DNA of 35,757 nucleotides from DATKKM01 sp036741795. Lineage in GTDB: Bacteria > Chloroflexota > Dehalococcoidia > SM23-28-2 > RBG-16-64-32. The first letter of the stretch is position 1, and the number at the start of each line of letters is the position of its first letter. The translations under genes and the position numbers were made by a program. Below are positions 8,032-14,647 of this stretch, piece after piece. The stretch lies in NCBI GenBank assembly GCA_036741795.1, contig DAINRO010000019.1:1-35757 (forward strand), in the 5' to 3' direction. Below the pieces are notes generated by a model, which saw only the letters and a list, made by a program, of their open reading frames with translations, was not told the origin of the DNA and searched no databases.

Positions 8032-8066
8032 GAAGAGGGAAGAGTGAAGAGTGAAGAGTGAAAGGG
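8032..8066. repeat. heptanucleotide tandem array A (GAAGAGT)
   Basis: There are five consecutive 7-mers, GAAGAGG, GAAGAGT (three times) and GAAAGGG, read on +. The array fills the spacer between the cdsA stop (8086) and the dxr start (8030). It is one of eleven 7-bp-period arrays in the window. Confidence 0.8.
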
Positions 8067-8085
8067 AGGTGGGTCCGGACGGGCA

Positions 8086-8898
8086 TCAGATTACGACCCA
8101 TATCGCGAAGTAGTATACCAACGGCACCGTAAACAGGATGGAGTCCATGCGGTCGAGGAACCCGCCGTGACCGGGGATTAAATCGCTCGTGTCCTTCACA
8201 CCAGCACCACGCTTGATCATCGATTCGCCAAGGTCCGCTGTCACGGAGACCACGGGCAGGACGAGGCCCAGCAGCGCCGCCTCGACGGTACTCATCGGCA
8301 GGTCGAGAATGATGTCCACGATCAGGACGGAAATCAGCCCGCCGGCGATCGCTCCCGCCGTTCCCTCCCAGGTCTTGCCGGGGCTAATCCGTGGCGCCAT
8401 CTTGTGGCGACCCAGGCCTCGGCCCACAAAGTATGCGAAGGTGTCGGCGCCCCAGGTGGCCAGGACGGCCAACAGGACCCACTCTTCGCCTTCGGGCAGT
8501 CCGCGCAGGATCACCAGGTACGAACCCAGTACGCCCACGTAGAGGATCACCGCGCATCCTGCCACCCATTCCCAAAGGCCGCCCTCCGCCGGGCTGAGGG
8601 TCAGGCTCGCCAGGAAAACTAGTCCGAGGGACAGGACGATGGCGCCGGTCCATTCATCTCCGCCGACGTCTGCGGCGATCGTGATGAGGACGACACCGGC
8701 AACCGCGGCAACGGCCGGGATGGATGGCCGCCAGGGGCTCGATTGTTCGTCACCAGGGCCTAGCAAAGCCGCCAACTCGAGCGCTGCCATTGCAAGGATC
8801 ACGCAGGCGACGAGTGTGTACAGCGCGCCGCCCAGGAGCACTACCGCCAGGATCAGCGGGATCCCGATCGCTGCGGCGATCAGCCTTTGCGTGAGCAC
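8086..8898 (-). CDS. cdsA: phosphatidate cytidylyltransferase
   Basis: This 270-residue polytopic membrane enzyme makes CDP-diacylglycerol from CTP and phosphatidic acid for phospholipid synthesis. The PROSITE-type signature is complete near the C-terminus: residues 226-250 carry SMIKR, KD and HGGFLDR. ADTFAYFVGR at about 151-160 is also typical. About seven or eight hydrophobic segments are visible. It starts at GTG 8898 with GGGAGGG 5 nt upstream. The usual neighbour uppS, between frr and cdsA in many bacteria, is absent; only 33 bp separate the two genes. Confidence 0.95.
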   Translation of the reverse strand: MLTQRLIAAAIGIPLILAVVLLGGALYTLVACVILAMAALELAALLGPGDEQSSPWRPSIPAVAAVAGVVLITIAADVGGDEWTGAIVLSLGLVFLASLTLSPAEGGLWEWVAGCAVILYVGVLGSYLVILRGLPEGEEWVLLAVLATWGADTFAYFVGRGLGRHKMAPRISPGKTWEGTAGAIAGGLISVLIVDIILDLPMSTVEAALLGLVLPVVSVTADLGESMIKRGAGVKDTSDLIPGHGGFLDRMDSILFTVPLVYYFAIWVVI

Positions 8899-8931
8899 GA
8901 TTGCCCTCCCGGAATGATGCTGCCGAGGGCG

Positions 8932-9489
8932 CTAAACGGTCAGGACCTCCTGCTCCTTTTCGTGGCCTATGCGGTCGATTTCCTTCACCTGGTCGTCGGT
9001 CAGCTTCTGTAGTTCTGTCTCCGACCGCTTCAGATCGTCCTGCGAGATGTCGTGGTCGTGCTCGATCTTCCGCAGGTGGTCATGGATGTCGCGTCTCACG
9101 TTTCGCACCGCCACGCGCGCGTCCTCGACTCGCTTGCGTACTTGCTTGGCGAGGTCCTTGCGGCGCTCCTCGGTAAGCGGCGGGATAGCGAGGCGGATTA
9201 CGGCGCCGTCGTTGGAGGGAGTAAGGCCGAGGTCCGACTTCTGGATTGACTTCGAGATCGCTTCGATTGCGCCGCGATCGTAGGCCTGGATCACGATCAT
9301 CTTGGGGTCCGGGGTGCTGATCGTCGCCAACTGCTGGAGCGGCGTCGACGTGCCGTAGTAGTCCACCTTCAGGTGCTCCACGAGCCCGGCGCTGGCCCGT
9401 CCCGTCCGTATGGTCGCCAGTTCGTGCTGGAGCGACTCAACGGCCTTGTGCATCCTCGTGCGTGCGTCGTCAATCTGTTCCTGGACCAT
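8932..9489 (-). CDS. frr: ribosome recycling factor
   Basis: The protein has 185 residues, the canonical RRF length. RRF with EF-G splits the post-termination 70S complex. Conserved strings are IRTGRASAGLVEHLKVDYYGTSTPLQQLA, the AIPPLTEERRKDL segment and RNVRRD near the C-terminal helix. The start is ATG 9489 with AGGAG at 9495-9499; a longer in-frame extension to 9645 overlaps pyrH and is not the real N-terminus. It starts 8 bp after the pyrH stop, which is tight operon spacing. Confidence 0.97.
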   Translation of the reverse strand: MVQEQIDDARTRMHKAVESLQHELATIRTGRASAGLVEHLKVDYYGTSTPLQQLATISTPDPKMIVIQAYDRGAIEAISKSIQKSDLGLTPSNDGAVIRLAIPPLTEERRKDLAKQVRKRVEDARVAVRNVRRDIHDHLRKIEHDHDISQDDLKRSETELQKLTDDQVKEIDRIGHEKEQEVLTV

Positions 9490-9497
9490 GCTTTCTC

Positions 9498-10262
9498 CTA
9501 TGACCTGATTCCTGTTGGTTCCTCGATCACCGTCGTCACATCGGCGACTCGTGTCGTCCCACTCTCGTCTCCCGATGCGGCCCGGGCGATGCTGCCTTCT
9601 TGCTTCAGGTTGAAGACGATCACGGGCAGCCCGTTCTCCATGCACAGCGTCAGCGCCGTGGCGTCCATGACTTGCACGCGCCTGTTCAGCGCGTCCAGGT
9701 ATGACAGCGATTTGAACCTGCGAGCACCGGGGGTTTCGTGCGGATCCGACTCGTACACTCCGTCCACGTTCTTCTTCGCCATCAGCAGCACGTCCGCATC
9801 GATCTCGACCGCTCGTAATGCCGCTGCGGTGTCGGTCGTCATGTAGGGATTCCCGGTACCTGCGGCGAAGATGACCACGCGGCCCTTCTCCAGGTGCCGC
9901 ATCGCCTTCCGGCGGATGTAGGGCTCGGCGACAGCCGTCACCGTAATCGCGGACTGTGTCCGCACAGTCAGCCCCTCGCGCTCCAGCGCGTCCTGTAGGG
10001 CGAGCGCGTTGATGATCGTGGCTAGCATTCCTGCGTAATCGCCCGTGGCCCGGTCCATCCCGGTCGCGGAGGCGGTAGAACCGCGGAAGTAGTTCCCTCC
10101 GCCGACGACTATCGCGATTTCGCAGCCCGTATCGGCGACCTGCTTGATTTCCTGGCCCACGGCGATGATCGTCGCGGGGTCGATTCCGAACGCGAGGTCA
10201 CCCTGCAGGGCCTCACCGCTTAGTTTCAGGAGTATGCGTCTATAAGGGGGGTCGCTCGGCAT
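9498..10262 (-). CDS. pyrH: UMP kinase
   Basis: This 254-residue bacterial UMP kinase of the amino-acid-kinase fold phosphorylates UMP to UDP. It shows the N-terminal RILLKLSGEALQG, the VVGGGNYFRG loop, MDRATGDYAGMLATIINALALQD, the ILAAGTGNPYMTTD-like stretch (FAAGTGNPYMTTDTAAALRA) and a late MDATALTLCMEN. It lies in the conserved order tsf-pyrH-frr, although an unknown gene and a repeat array separate it from tsf. The start ATG 10262 has only a weak GAGAG upstream. Confidence 0.97.
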   Translation of the reverse strand: MPSDPPYRRILLKLSGEALQGDLAFGIDPATIIAVGQEIKQVADTGCEIAIVVGGGNYFRGSTASATGMDRATGDYAGMLATIINALALQDALEREGLTVRTQSAITVTAVAEPYIRRKAMRHLEKGRVVIFAAGTGNPYMTTDTAAALRAVEIDADVLLMAKKNVDGVYESDPHETPGARRFKSLSYLDALNRRVQVMDATALTLCMENGLPVIVFNLKQEGSIARAASGDESGTTRVADVTTVIEEPTGIRS

Positions 10263-10289
10263 GGGAAGTACTCTCAGCCCAGTCTAGCA

Positions 10290-10358
10290 AAGTTAGAAGT
10301 TGGAAGTTAGAAGTGGGGGCGGAGGTGTTAGGTGCGAGGTTATGGTGGTTAGGCGTCA
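10290..10358. repeat. heptanucleotide tandem array B (AAGTTAG then GGTGTTA)
   Basis: AAGTTAG, AAGTTGG, AAGTTAG and AAGTGGG run from 10290 to 10317. After a short spacer, GGTGTTA, GGTGCGA and three more divergent heptads run to 10358. The array lies just before pyrH, and its TTA at 10349-10351 forms the stop codon of the unknown minus-strand gene. Confidence 0.75.
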
Positions 10359-10729
10359 GCCGTCCCCAGCCGGTATATGGTGAACCAGAGACTGACCGGT
10401 GAATCAGGGAGTTCAGGAAGGAATGGTGTCTCGATCGTTAAGGCCGCCTGATCCTCATGGAGGCCAACGCCAACTTGAACTCGCACGGATACATCGCGGC
10501 CTTTCAACCTCGACTGCATCACCGAGGATCGCAATGCGCCGCGAATAACCCCCAGGTGGTCTTCCAACGGACGACTTGCGGCGAGGGCACTGGCTATCGC
10601 AACACTCCCTTCCTCGGACCTCACGCTGCCTTTCCGGCCGACGCTGCGCTTTAGCTCGGAAACCTCATGCGAGGAGAGTTCGCCTTCAAAGGTGACGACA
10701 AGGGAAACCCTGAAAGTGTTTAGGCCCAA
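10349..10729 (-). CDS. hypothetical protein between tsf and pyrH
   Basis: The frame encodes 126 residues with plausible alternating strand pattern (FRVSLVVTFEGEL, VSVRVQVGVGL, AALTIETPFLP, SLWFTIYRLG) and a central helix. The start is TTG 10729, only 4 nt after the tsf stop, so translation would be coupled. I recognise no family. Its position inside an essential translation operon and the absence of internal stops support a real gene, but it could be lineage-specific or fast evolving. A competing + strand frame at 10457-10654 is shorter and looks like a shadow. Confidence 0.55.
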   Translation of the reverse strand: MGLNTFRVSLVVTFEGELSSHEVSELKRSVGRKGSVRSEEGSVAIASALAASRPLEDHLGVIRGALRSSVMQSRLKGRDVSVRVQVGVGLHEDQAALTIETPFLPELPDSPVSLWFTIYRLGTADA

Positions 10730-10733
10730 TACG

Positions 10734-11240
10734 CTAGTCGCGGCCTAGTTCGAAGCGGGCGAAGCGCTTGATGCGGATGTTCTCGCCGGTCTTGGCGATC
10801 GTCTGCGTCACCAGTTCGCCGATTGTCATGGACTCGTCGCGGAGGTTGGGCTGTTCGAGCAGCGCCACTTGCTTCGGGTCCTCATCGCTACCCTCGGGGA
10901 TCTCGTCCTTCGACACATACGTCGGGTTCGTGCCAGCGATCTGCAGGGCAACTGCCGACACCAGGTTCTTGAAGTCGTCAGTGCGGGCCACGAAGTCGGA
11001 CTCGCAGTTCACTTCGACGAGGACGCCGACCCGCTGGTTGTGGTGGATGTAGGAGTGGACGACACCTTCGGCAGTCTCGCGGTCGGCGCGCTTGGTGGCG
11101 TTGAGGAAGCCCTTCTGGTTGAGGATGTCCTTGGCCTTCTGGACGTCGCCGTTGGCGTCCTCCAGGGCCTTCTTGCAGTCGAGCATGCCGGCGCCTGTTT
11201 CATCGCGCAGTTGTCGGACGTTGTCGGTGGAAATTGCCAT
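10734..11240 (-). CDS. tsf: elongation factor Ts, short form
   Basis: EF-Ts is the GDP/GTP exchange factor of EF-Tu. This one has 168 residues against about 280 in E. coli, a short form like that of Thermus with a reduced core. It has the N-terminal UBA-like module (VRQLRDETGAGMLDCKKALEDANGD), the QKG motif and the signature ESDFVAR at residues 80-86. The start is ATG 11240; on the coding strand CAGGAGAC lies about 7 nt upstream. A heptad array separates it from rpsB. Confidence 0.96.
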   Translation of the reverse strand: MAISTDNVRQLRDETGAGMLDCKKALEDANGDVQKAKDILNQKGFLNATKRADRETAEGVVHSYIHHNQRVGVLVEVNCESDFVARTDDFKNLVSAVALQIAGTNPTYVSKDEIPEGSDEDPKQVALLEQPNLRDESMTIGELVTQTIAKTGENIRIKRFARFELGRD

Positions 11241-11255
11241 GAGTTTAGTCTCCTG

Positions 11256-11290
11256 GGTGCTAGGTGTTAGGTGTCAGGTGCTAGGTGTTA
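11256..11290. repeat. heptanucleotide tandem array C (GGTGTTA/GGTGCTA)
   Basis: There are five perfect-phase heptads: GGTGCTA, GGTGTTA, GGTGTCA, GGTGCTA and GGTGTTA. The last TTA (11288-11290) is the reverse complement of the TAA stop of rpsB, so the array occupies most of the rpsB-tsf spacer. Confidence 0.85.
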
Positions 11291-12409
11291 GCTTTTGGGT
11301 TCTTCGTCCGCGGAGGGGGCTTCGGGCTCTGCCGGTGCTTCTTCCGCGGCGGGCGTATCGTCTTCGGCGGGCTCTGCAGCGGGAGGTTCTTCTGCCGGAG
11401 CTTCCTCGGCTGGTGATTCTTCCGCAGCCGGCGCTTCTGCTTCGGTGCTGGCTTCGGTTTCATCGGGGGGCTCGGCGTCGGAGGCAGCGACTTCTTCGGC
11501 GGGTGCGGCTGCTGCAGCGGCGGCCTCGGCTTCCGCAGCGGCGGCAGCCTCAACTTCTGCTGCGGCGGCGGCCTCGGCCTCTTCGACGGCGCGAGCTTCG
11601 GCTTCTTCGGCGGCCTGGACGTCGGCGGGGGAGAGCTCGTCGGGCGAGGCCACGTAGCCGCTCTCGGTGTAGGCGCTGACTTCGACATCCTCGGCTTCGA
11701 GGGCTGCCTGCTGGGCGAACTCACGTGCGGTGAGGCCCTCGAGGACAGCATCGGCCATCTTCGCGGTAATCAGCTTGATGGCGCGGATGGCGTCGTCGTT
11801 GGAGGGGATCGGGTAGTCGATGACGTCCGGGTTGCAGTTGGTGTCAACGAGGGAGACGATCGGGATTCCGGACCGCACCGCCTCGGCGACAGCGATGTCT
11901 TCCTTGGTGGTGTCGACGATGTAGAGGGCGGAGGGGAGCGCGGTCATCTCTTTGATGCCGCCGAGGTAGCGGTTCAACCGCACGATCTCTTCCTCGCGCT
12001 TGAGCCGCTCCTTCTTGGCCAGGGCCTCGAACTCGCCGCGCGCCCTGGAGTCTTCGAGGCGCACCAGGTGGTCGATCCGTCCCTGGATCGTCTGGAAGTT
12101 CGTTACGGTGCCGCCGAGCCAGCGAGTGACCACGAACGGCATCCCGCAGCGGCGGGCCTCCGTCTCGATCGACTCTTGCGCCTGGCGCTTCGTGCCGACG
12201 AAGAGGATGGTGCCGCCGTTGGCGACGAGGTCGCGTACATAGGTGCAGGCGTCCTCGAGGAGTCCCACGGTTTGCTGCAGGTCAAGGATGTGGATGCCGT
12301 TACGCTCGGTGAAGATGAACTTGCGCATCTTCGGGTTCCAGCGGCGGGTCTGGTGGCCGAAGTGAACGCCAGCCTCCAGTAGGGCTTTCATAGATACGGG
12401 TGTTGCCAA
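11288..12409 (-). CDS. rpsB: 30S ribosomal protein S2 with long acidic Ala/Glu tail
   Basis: The first ~230 of 373 residues are a typical S2 (LLEAGVHFGHQTRRWNPKM, RWLGGTVTNFQTI, GIPIVSLVDTNCNPDVIDYPIPSNDDA). The rest is an extension of about 135 residues made almost only of Ala, Glu, Pro and Asp with repeated AEEAPAEE-like units. Most S2 proteins end near residue 240-260. The start is TTG 12409: it follows AGGAG by 10 nt and gives the expected N-terminus MATPVSMKALLEAG. The promoter and an inverted repeat lie just upstream. The tail is low-complexity and its stop lies in repeat array C. Confidence 0.96.
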   Translation of the reverse strand: MATPVSMKALLEAGVHFGHQTRRWNPKMRKFIFTERNGIHILDLQQTVGLLEDACTYVRDLVANGGTILFVGTKRQAQESIETEARRCGMPFVVTRWLGGTVTNFQTIQGRIDHLVRLEDSRARGEFEALAKKERLKREEEIVRLNRYLGGIKEMTALPSALYIVDTTKEDIAVAEAVRSGIPIVSLVDTNCNPDVIDYPIPSNDDAIRAIKLITAKMADAVLEGLTAREFAQQAALEAEDVEVSAYTESGYVASPDELSPADVQAAEEAEARAVEEAEAAAAAEVEAAAAAEAEAAAAAAAPAEEVAASDAEPPDETEASTEAEAPAAEESPAEEAPAEEPPAAEPAEDDTPAAEEAPAEPEAPSADEEPKS

Positions 12410-12440
12410 AGAGAAATCGCTCCTGATTTAGTGTCCGAAC

Positions 12441-12474
12441 GAATAGTATACACACGCACTATTCTTTCGGTCGA
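12441..12474 (-). promoter_or_regulatory. rpsB promoter with inverted repeat over the -10
   Basis: Read on the minus strand, TCGACC (12469-12474) and TATACT (12445-12450) are separated by 18 bp and predict a start near 12438. GAATAGT (12441-12447) and ACTATTC (12458-12464) form a 7-bp inverted repeat covering the -10, a plausible operator. Confidence 0.55.
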
Positions 12475-12492
12475 GCATCACGCAGCCACTCC

Positions 12493-12522
12493 TTGCCAGC
12501 CTCCCTGAGCAAACGCTAAGAT
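12493..12522 (+). promoter_or_regulatory. promoter of the FmdB-type gene
   Basis: TTGCCA (12493-12498), an 18 bp spacer and TAAGAT (12517-12522) predict a start near 12530. It is divergent from the rpsB promoter. Confidence 0.5.
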
Positions 12523-12528
12523 ACAAGT

Positions 12529-12551
12529 AGCTGCCCGCCCGGCGGGCGGCT
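12529..12551 (+). promoter_or_regulatory. GC-rich hairpin at the 5' end of the FmdB transcript
   Basis: The arms AGCTGCCCGCC and GGCGGGCGGCT are complementary apart from one G-T wobble, and the string TTCGTT follows. It would form the very 5' end of the mRNA, before the ribosome-binding site GGAGGG (12567-12572). It could protect the mRNA or act as an attenuator; the short T-run makes a terminator doubtful. Confidence 0.45.
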
Positions 12552-12580
12552 TTCGTTACACCCCGAGGAGGGTCACAAAC

Positions 12581-12868
12581 TTGCCGGTCTACGAATATCG
12601 CTGCAGCAAGGGTCACGAATACGAGCGGACGGAGAGCTTCAGCGCCCCCACGCGCCAGAAGTGCGAGTGCGGGGCGATCGCGAACCGCCTGATCAGCCGA
12701 CCGGCGGTGATCTTCAAGGGCAGCGGCTTCTACAGCACGGACAATCGCAAGTCGTCTGTCCGCCAGGACACGCCCAGCGTCGACAGCGTCACGAACGGCT
12801 CTTCGCCGAAGTCCGACTCTGACTCTAAGCCAGACACCAGCTCTAAAGTCGAAGCCGCCGTCGACTAG
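12581..12868 (+). CDS. FmdB-type zinc ribbon protein
   Basis: The 95 residues start with the family hallmark MPVYEYRC. Metal ligands visible are Cys8, His12 (CSKGH) and Cys28 and Cys30 (KCECG), followed by the usual GANRLIS-like segment (GAIANRLISRPAVIFKGSGFYSTD), which is diagnostic for FmdB family regulatory proteins. The tail is Ser/Asp-rich and disordered. The exact role of this family is not settled; some members are linked to formamidase or amidase regulation. The start is TTG 12581 with GGAGGG 8 nt upstream, since no ATG gives the conserved N-terminus. Confidence 0.85.
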   Translation: MPVYEYRCSKGHEYERTESFSAPTRQKCECGAIANRLISRPAVIFKGSGFYSTDNRKSSVRQDTPSVDSVTNGSSPKSDSDSKPDTSSKVEAAVD

Positions 12869-12883
12869 AGTGGGACGCGCGAA

Positions 12884-13360
12884 GTGCGCATCGTCCTGCA
12901 ACGCGTGACATCCGCTTCCGTATCGGTTGATGGCTCGGAGGTGGCCGCCATTGGACCCGGGCTTCTGCTGCTTGTAGGCGTCGCCGATGGCGACGATGCC
13001 TCCACCGCGACCCAGATGGCGCGCAAGTGCGCCGAGATGCGGGTGTTCTCCGACGCCGAGGGCAAGTTCAACCTGTCGCTGCTCGATACGGGCGGCGAGG
13101 CGCTGGCAGTGAGCCAGTTTACGCTGCTGGCGGACACGCGCAGGGGCCGGCGTCCGAGCTTCGTGGGCGCGGCGCGGCCCGAGGTAGCGGAACCGGTAGT
13201 GGAGGCGTTCGCATGTGCGCTGCGGGACCTGGGGGTGGCGGTGCAGACGGGGGTTTTCGGGGCGAAGATGTCGGTGGCGCTGGTCAACGACGGGCCTGTG
13301 ACGGTGGTGGTGGACAGCGGGGAGATGGAGCGGCCGCGGCGGGGGAAAAGTAGAGAGTAG
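12884..13360 (+). CDS. dtd: D-aminoacyl-tRNA deacylase
   Basis: Dtd removes D-amino acids and glycine mischarged on tRNA. The 158-residue protein has the start MRIVLQRVTSASVSVDG, the catalytic SQFTLLAD motif, the second cross-subunit motif NDGPVTV near the C-terminus, and FVGAARPE. Initiation is at GTG 12884, 15 nt after the FmdB-type stop, so the two may be cotranscribed. The last codons (SRE and stop) lie in a heptad repeat array, which suggests that the original C-terminus was altered by the repeat. Confidence 0.96.
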   Translation: MRIVLQRVTSASVSVDGSEVAAIGPGLLLLVGVADGDDASTATQMARKCAEMRVFSDAEGKFNLSLLDTGGEALAVSQFTLLADTRRGRRPSFVGAARPEVAEPVVEAFACALRDLGVAVQTGVFGAKMSVALVNDGPVTVVVDSGEMERPRRGKSRE

Positions 13361-13383
13361 TGAGTGGAGAGTAGAGAGTTGGG
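13350..13383. repeat. heptanucleotide tandem array D (GTAGAGA)
   Basis: GTAGAGA, GTAGTGA, GTGGAGA, GTAGAGA and GTTGGG(C) run in phase. The array includes the dtd stop TAG (13358-13360) and fills the space to the converging nadC stop. Confidence 0.8.
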
Positions 13384-13386
13384 CGC

Positions 13387-14241
13387 CTAGGGGACTGGTT
13401 CAACCTCGAGGCTGATGTCCAGCGCCGGGGCGGAATGCGTGATTGCGCCCATCGAGATGAAGTCGACGCCCGTCTCGGCGTATTCCCGGGCGTTATCCAG
13501 CGTGATGTTGCCGGATGCCTCGAGGAGGGGGCGGTTTTCGCCGAGCGCCAGCACGATCTCGCGGACGTGGGCGGGGGGCATGTTGTCGAGGAGGAGTTCG
13601 TCGGCGCCAACTTCGGCTGCTTCTTGCGCCTCCGCGAGGGTGGTGACCTCGACCTCGATCTTGACACCGGGATTGACGTCTCGGGCGAGAAGGATGGCGT
13701 CGGCGATGCCGAGGTCTCGGTCGCGGACGGCGGCGAGGTGGTTGTCCTTGATTAGGACGGCGTCGTGGAGGCCGATGCGGTGGTTGGCGGCGCCTCCAGC
13801 CGCGGCGGCCTGCTTCTCCAGCAGGCGGAGGCCGGGGATGGTCTTGCGGGTGTCGCGGAGGCGACAGCCGGTGCCCTCGATGGCGCGGACGACCTGGCTG
13901 GCGGCGGTGGCGACGCCGCTGAGGTGACCCAGGAAGTTGAGCGCGGTGCGCTCGGCGGCGAGGATTCCGGCGAGGGGGCCGCTGACCGTGGCGATGATGT
14001 CGCCGGGTGCGACTTTCGCACCGTCCTGCACCTGGATGTCGAGGATGAGGGCGGAGTCGACTTGCCGTAAGGTCTCGGCTACGGCTTCGAAGCCGGCGAT
14101 GACGCCTTCGGCCTTGGCGATGAACGTGGCGCTCCCCTGCTGGGCGGGCGGGACGAGGGCGAGGGTGGTGATGTCGCGATCAGCGCCGTCTTCGGCGAGG
14201 GCGGCGGTGACGAGGGAATTGAGATCGGGGGGAGAATTCAC
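13387..14241 (-). CDS. nadC: nicotinate-nucleotide pyrophosphorylase (quinolinate phosphoribosyltransferase)
   Basis: NadC makes nicotinate mononucleotide from quinolinate and PRPP in de novo NAD synthesis. The 284-residue protein has the N-terminal AALAEDGADRDITT, the catalytic barrel motifs LNFLGHLSGVAT, RDTRKTIPGLRLLEKQA, GLHDAVLIKDNH, the EVEV metal/substrate strand, LLLDNM, and SGNITLDNAREYAETGVDFISMGAITHS. GTG 14241 gives the right N-terminus; the frame stays open to 14832, but that upstream part is repeat DNA. A -10 hexamer ends 7 nt before GTG, so the mRNA is probably leaderless. No nadA or nadB is next to it. Confidence 0.96.
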   Translation of the reverse strand: MNSPPDLNSLVTAALAEDGADRDITTLALVPPAQQGSATFIAKAEGVIAGFEAVAETLRQVDSALILDIQVQDGAKVAPGDIIATVSGPLAGILAAERTALNFLGHLSGVATAASQVVRAIEGTGCRLRDTRKTIPGLRLLEKQAAAAGGAANHRIGLHDAVLIKDNHLAAVRDRDLGIADAILLARDVNPGVKIEVEVTTLAEAQEAAEVGADELLLDNMPPAHVREIVLALGENRPLLEASGNITLDNAREYAETGVDFISMGAITHSAPALDISLEVEPVP

Positions 14242-14248
14242 TGTGAGG

Positions 14249-14268
14249 ATTATCTCAGATGCTGAGAT
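14249..14268 (-). promoter_or_regulatory. nadC promoter -10 overlapping a palindrome
   Basis: Minus-strand GATAAT (14249-14254) ends 7 nt from GTG 14241. It overlaps a perfect inverted repeat, ATCTCAG (14252-14258) and CTGAGAT (14262-14268) with a 3-nt centre. This is a good candidate operator for a dimeric regulator; an NrtR- or NiaR-like NAD repressor is a guess. Confidence 0.5.
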
Positions 14269-14282
14269 CGAGCCTGTCATGG

Positions 14283-14302
14283 ATTCCGGCTTTCGCCGGA
14301 AT
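14283..14302. repeat. hairpin repeat of the ATGACA/ATGACG family (copy 2)
   Basis: Arms ATTCCGGC (14283-14290) and GCCGGAAT (14295-14302) enclose the loop TTTC and are followed by GACA. Compared with copy 1 both arms changed together and the loop is identical, so the pairing is conserved. Confidence 0.7.
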
Positions 14303-14311
14303 GACATGGTG

Positions 14312-14516
14312 GGGACAAGAAAAAGGCTTCTCGGGACTTGTCGCTCCGGCTTCGGTCCAGGTCTCGCGGGCGCGTCTGGGATGCCCCTTCTGCTCCGTAA
14401 GTCCCTTCCTTCGGCTGGTTCGGCTCGCCTCGAGAAGCTAGATGGAGTATTGCGCGGGCGGTTCCAGGGTGGCAACGGTGTTGTCCACACCATCCACGTT
14501 TTCACAGGGGGAGTTG
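14312..14516. repeat. island repeat unit 1 (diverged ~200 bp unit)
   Basis: This is the most diverged of three units. Anchors shared with the others are a GGGACAAG-like start, CGAGAAGCT (14431-14439), GGAGTAT and a terminal 27 bp made of three phased 9-mers: TTGTCCACA, CCATCCACG, TTTTCACAG (14481-14507). No convincing gene is seen here on either strand. Confidence 0.6.
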
Positions 14517-14581
14517 AGAGCCGAGAACCCAGGAGCAGCGACAAGCCCCTGGGCAGGCAGTCCGTTACCCTCCCCCGCCAG

Positions 14582-14599
14582 ATCCCGCTGTTGCGGGAT
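14582..14599. repeat. hairpin repeat of the ATGACA/ATGACG family (copy 3)
   Basis: ATCCCGC (14582-14588), the loop TGTT and GCGGGAT (14593-14599) are followed by GACAG. A C-rich CCCCCGCCAG precedes it, a flank seen in other copies too. Confidence 0.65.
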
Positions 14600-14647
14600 G
14601 ACAGGATCGGGGAGATCGAGCCTGGCTGCTGGCTCCGCTCCTCGCAC

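Noticed and set aside
9490..9645. N-terminal extension of RRF
   Set aside because: The extra 52 residues are Arg-rich and overlap pyrH in another frame; ATG 9489 has a ribosome-binding site and gives the standard 185 residues.
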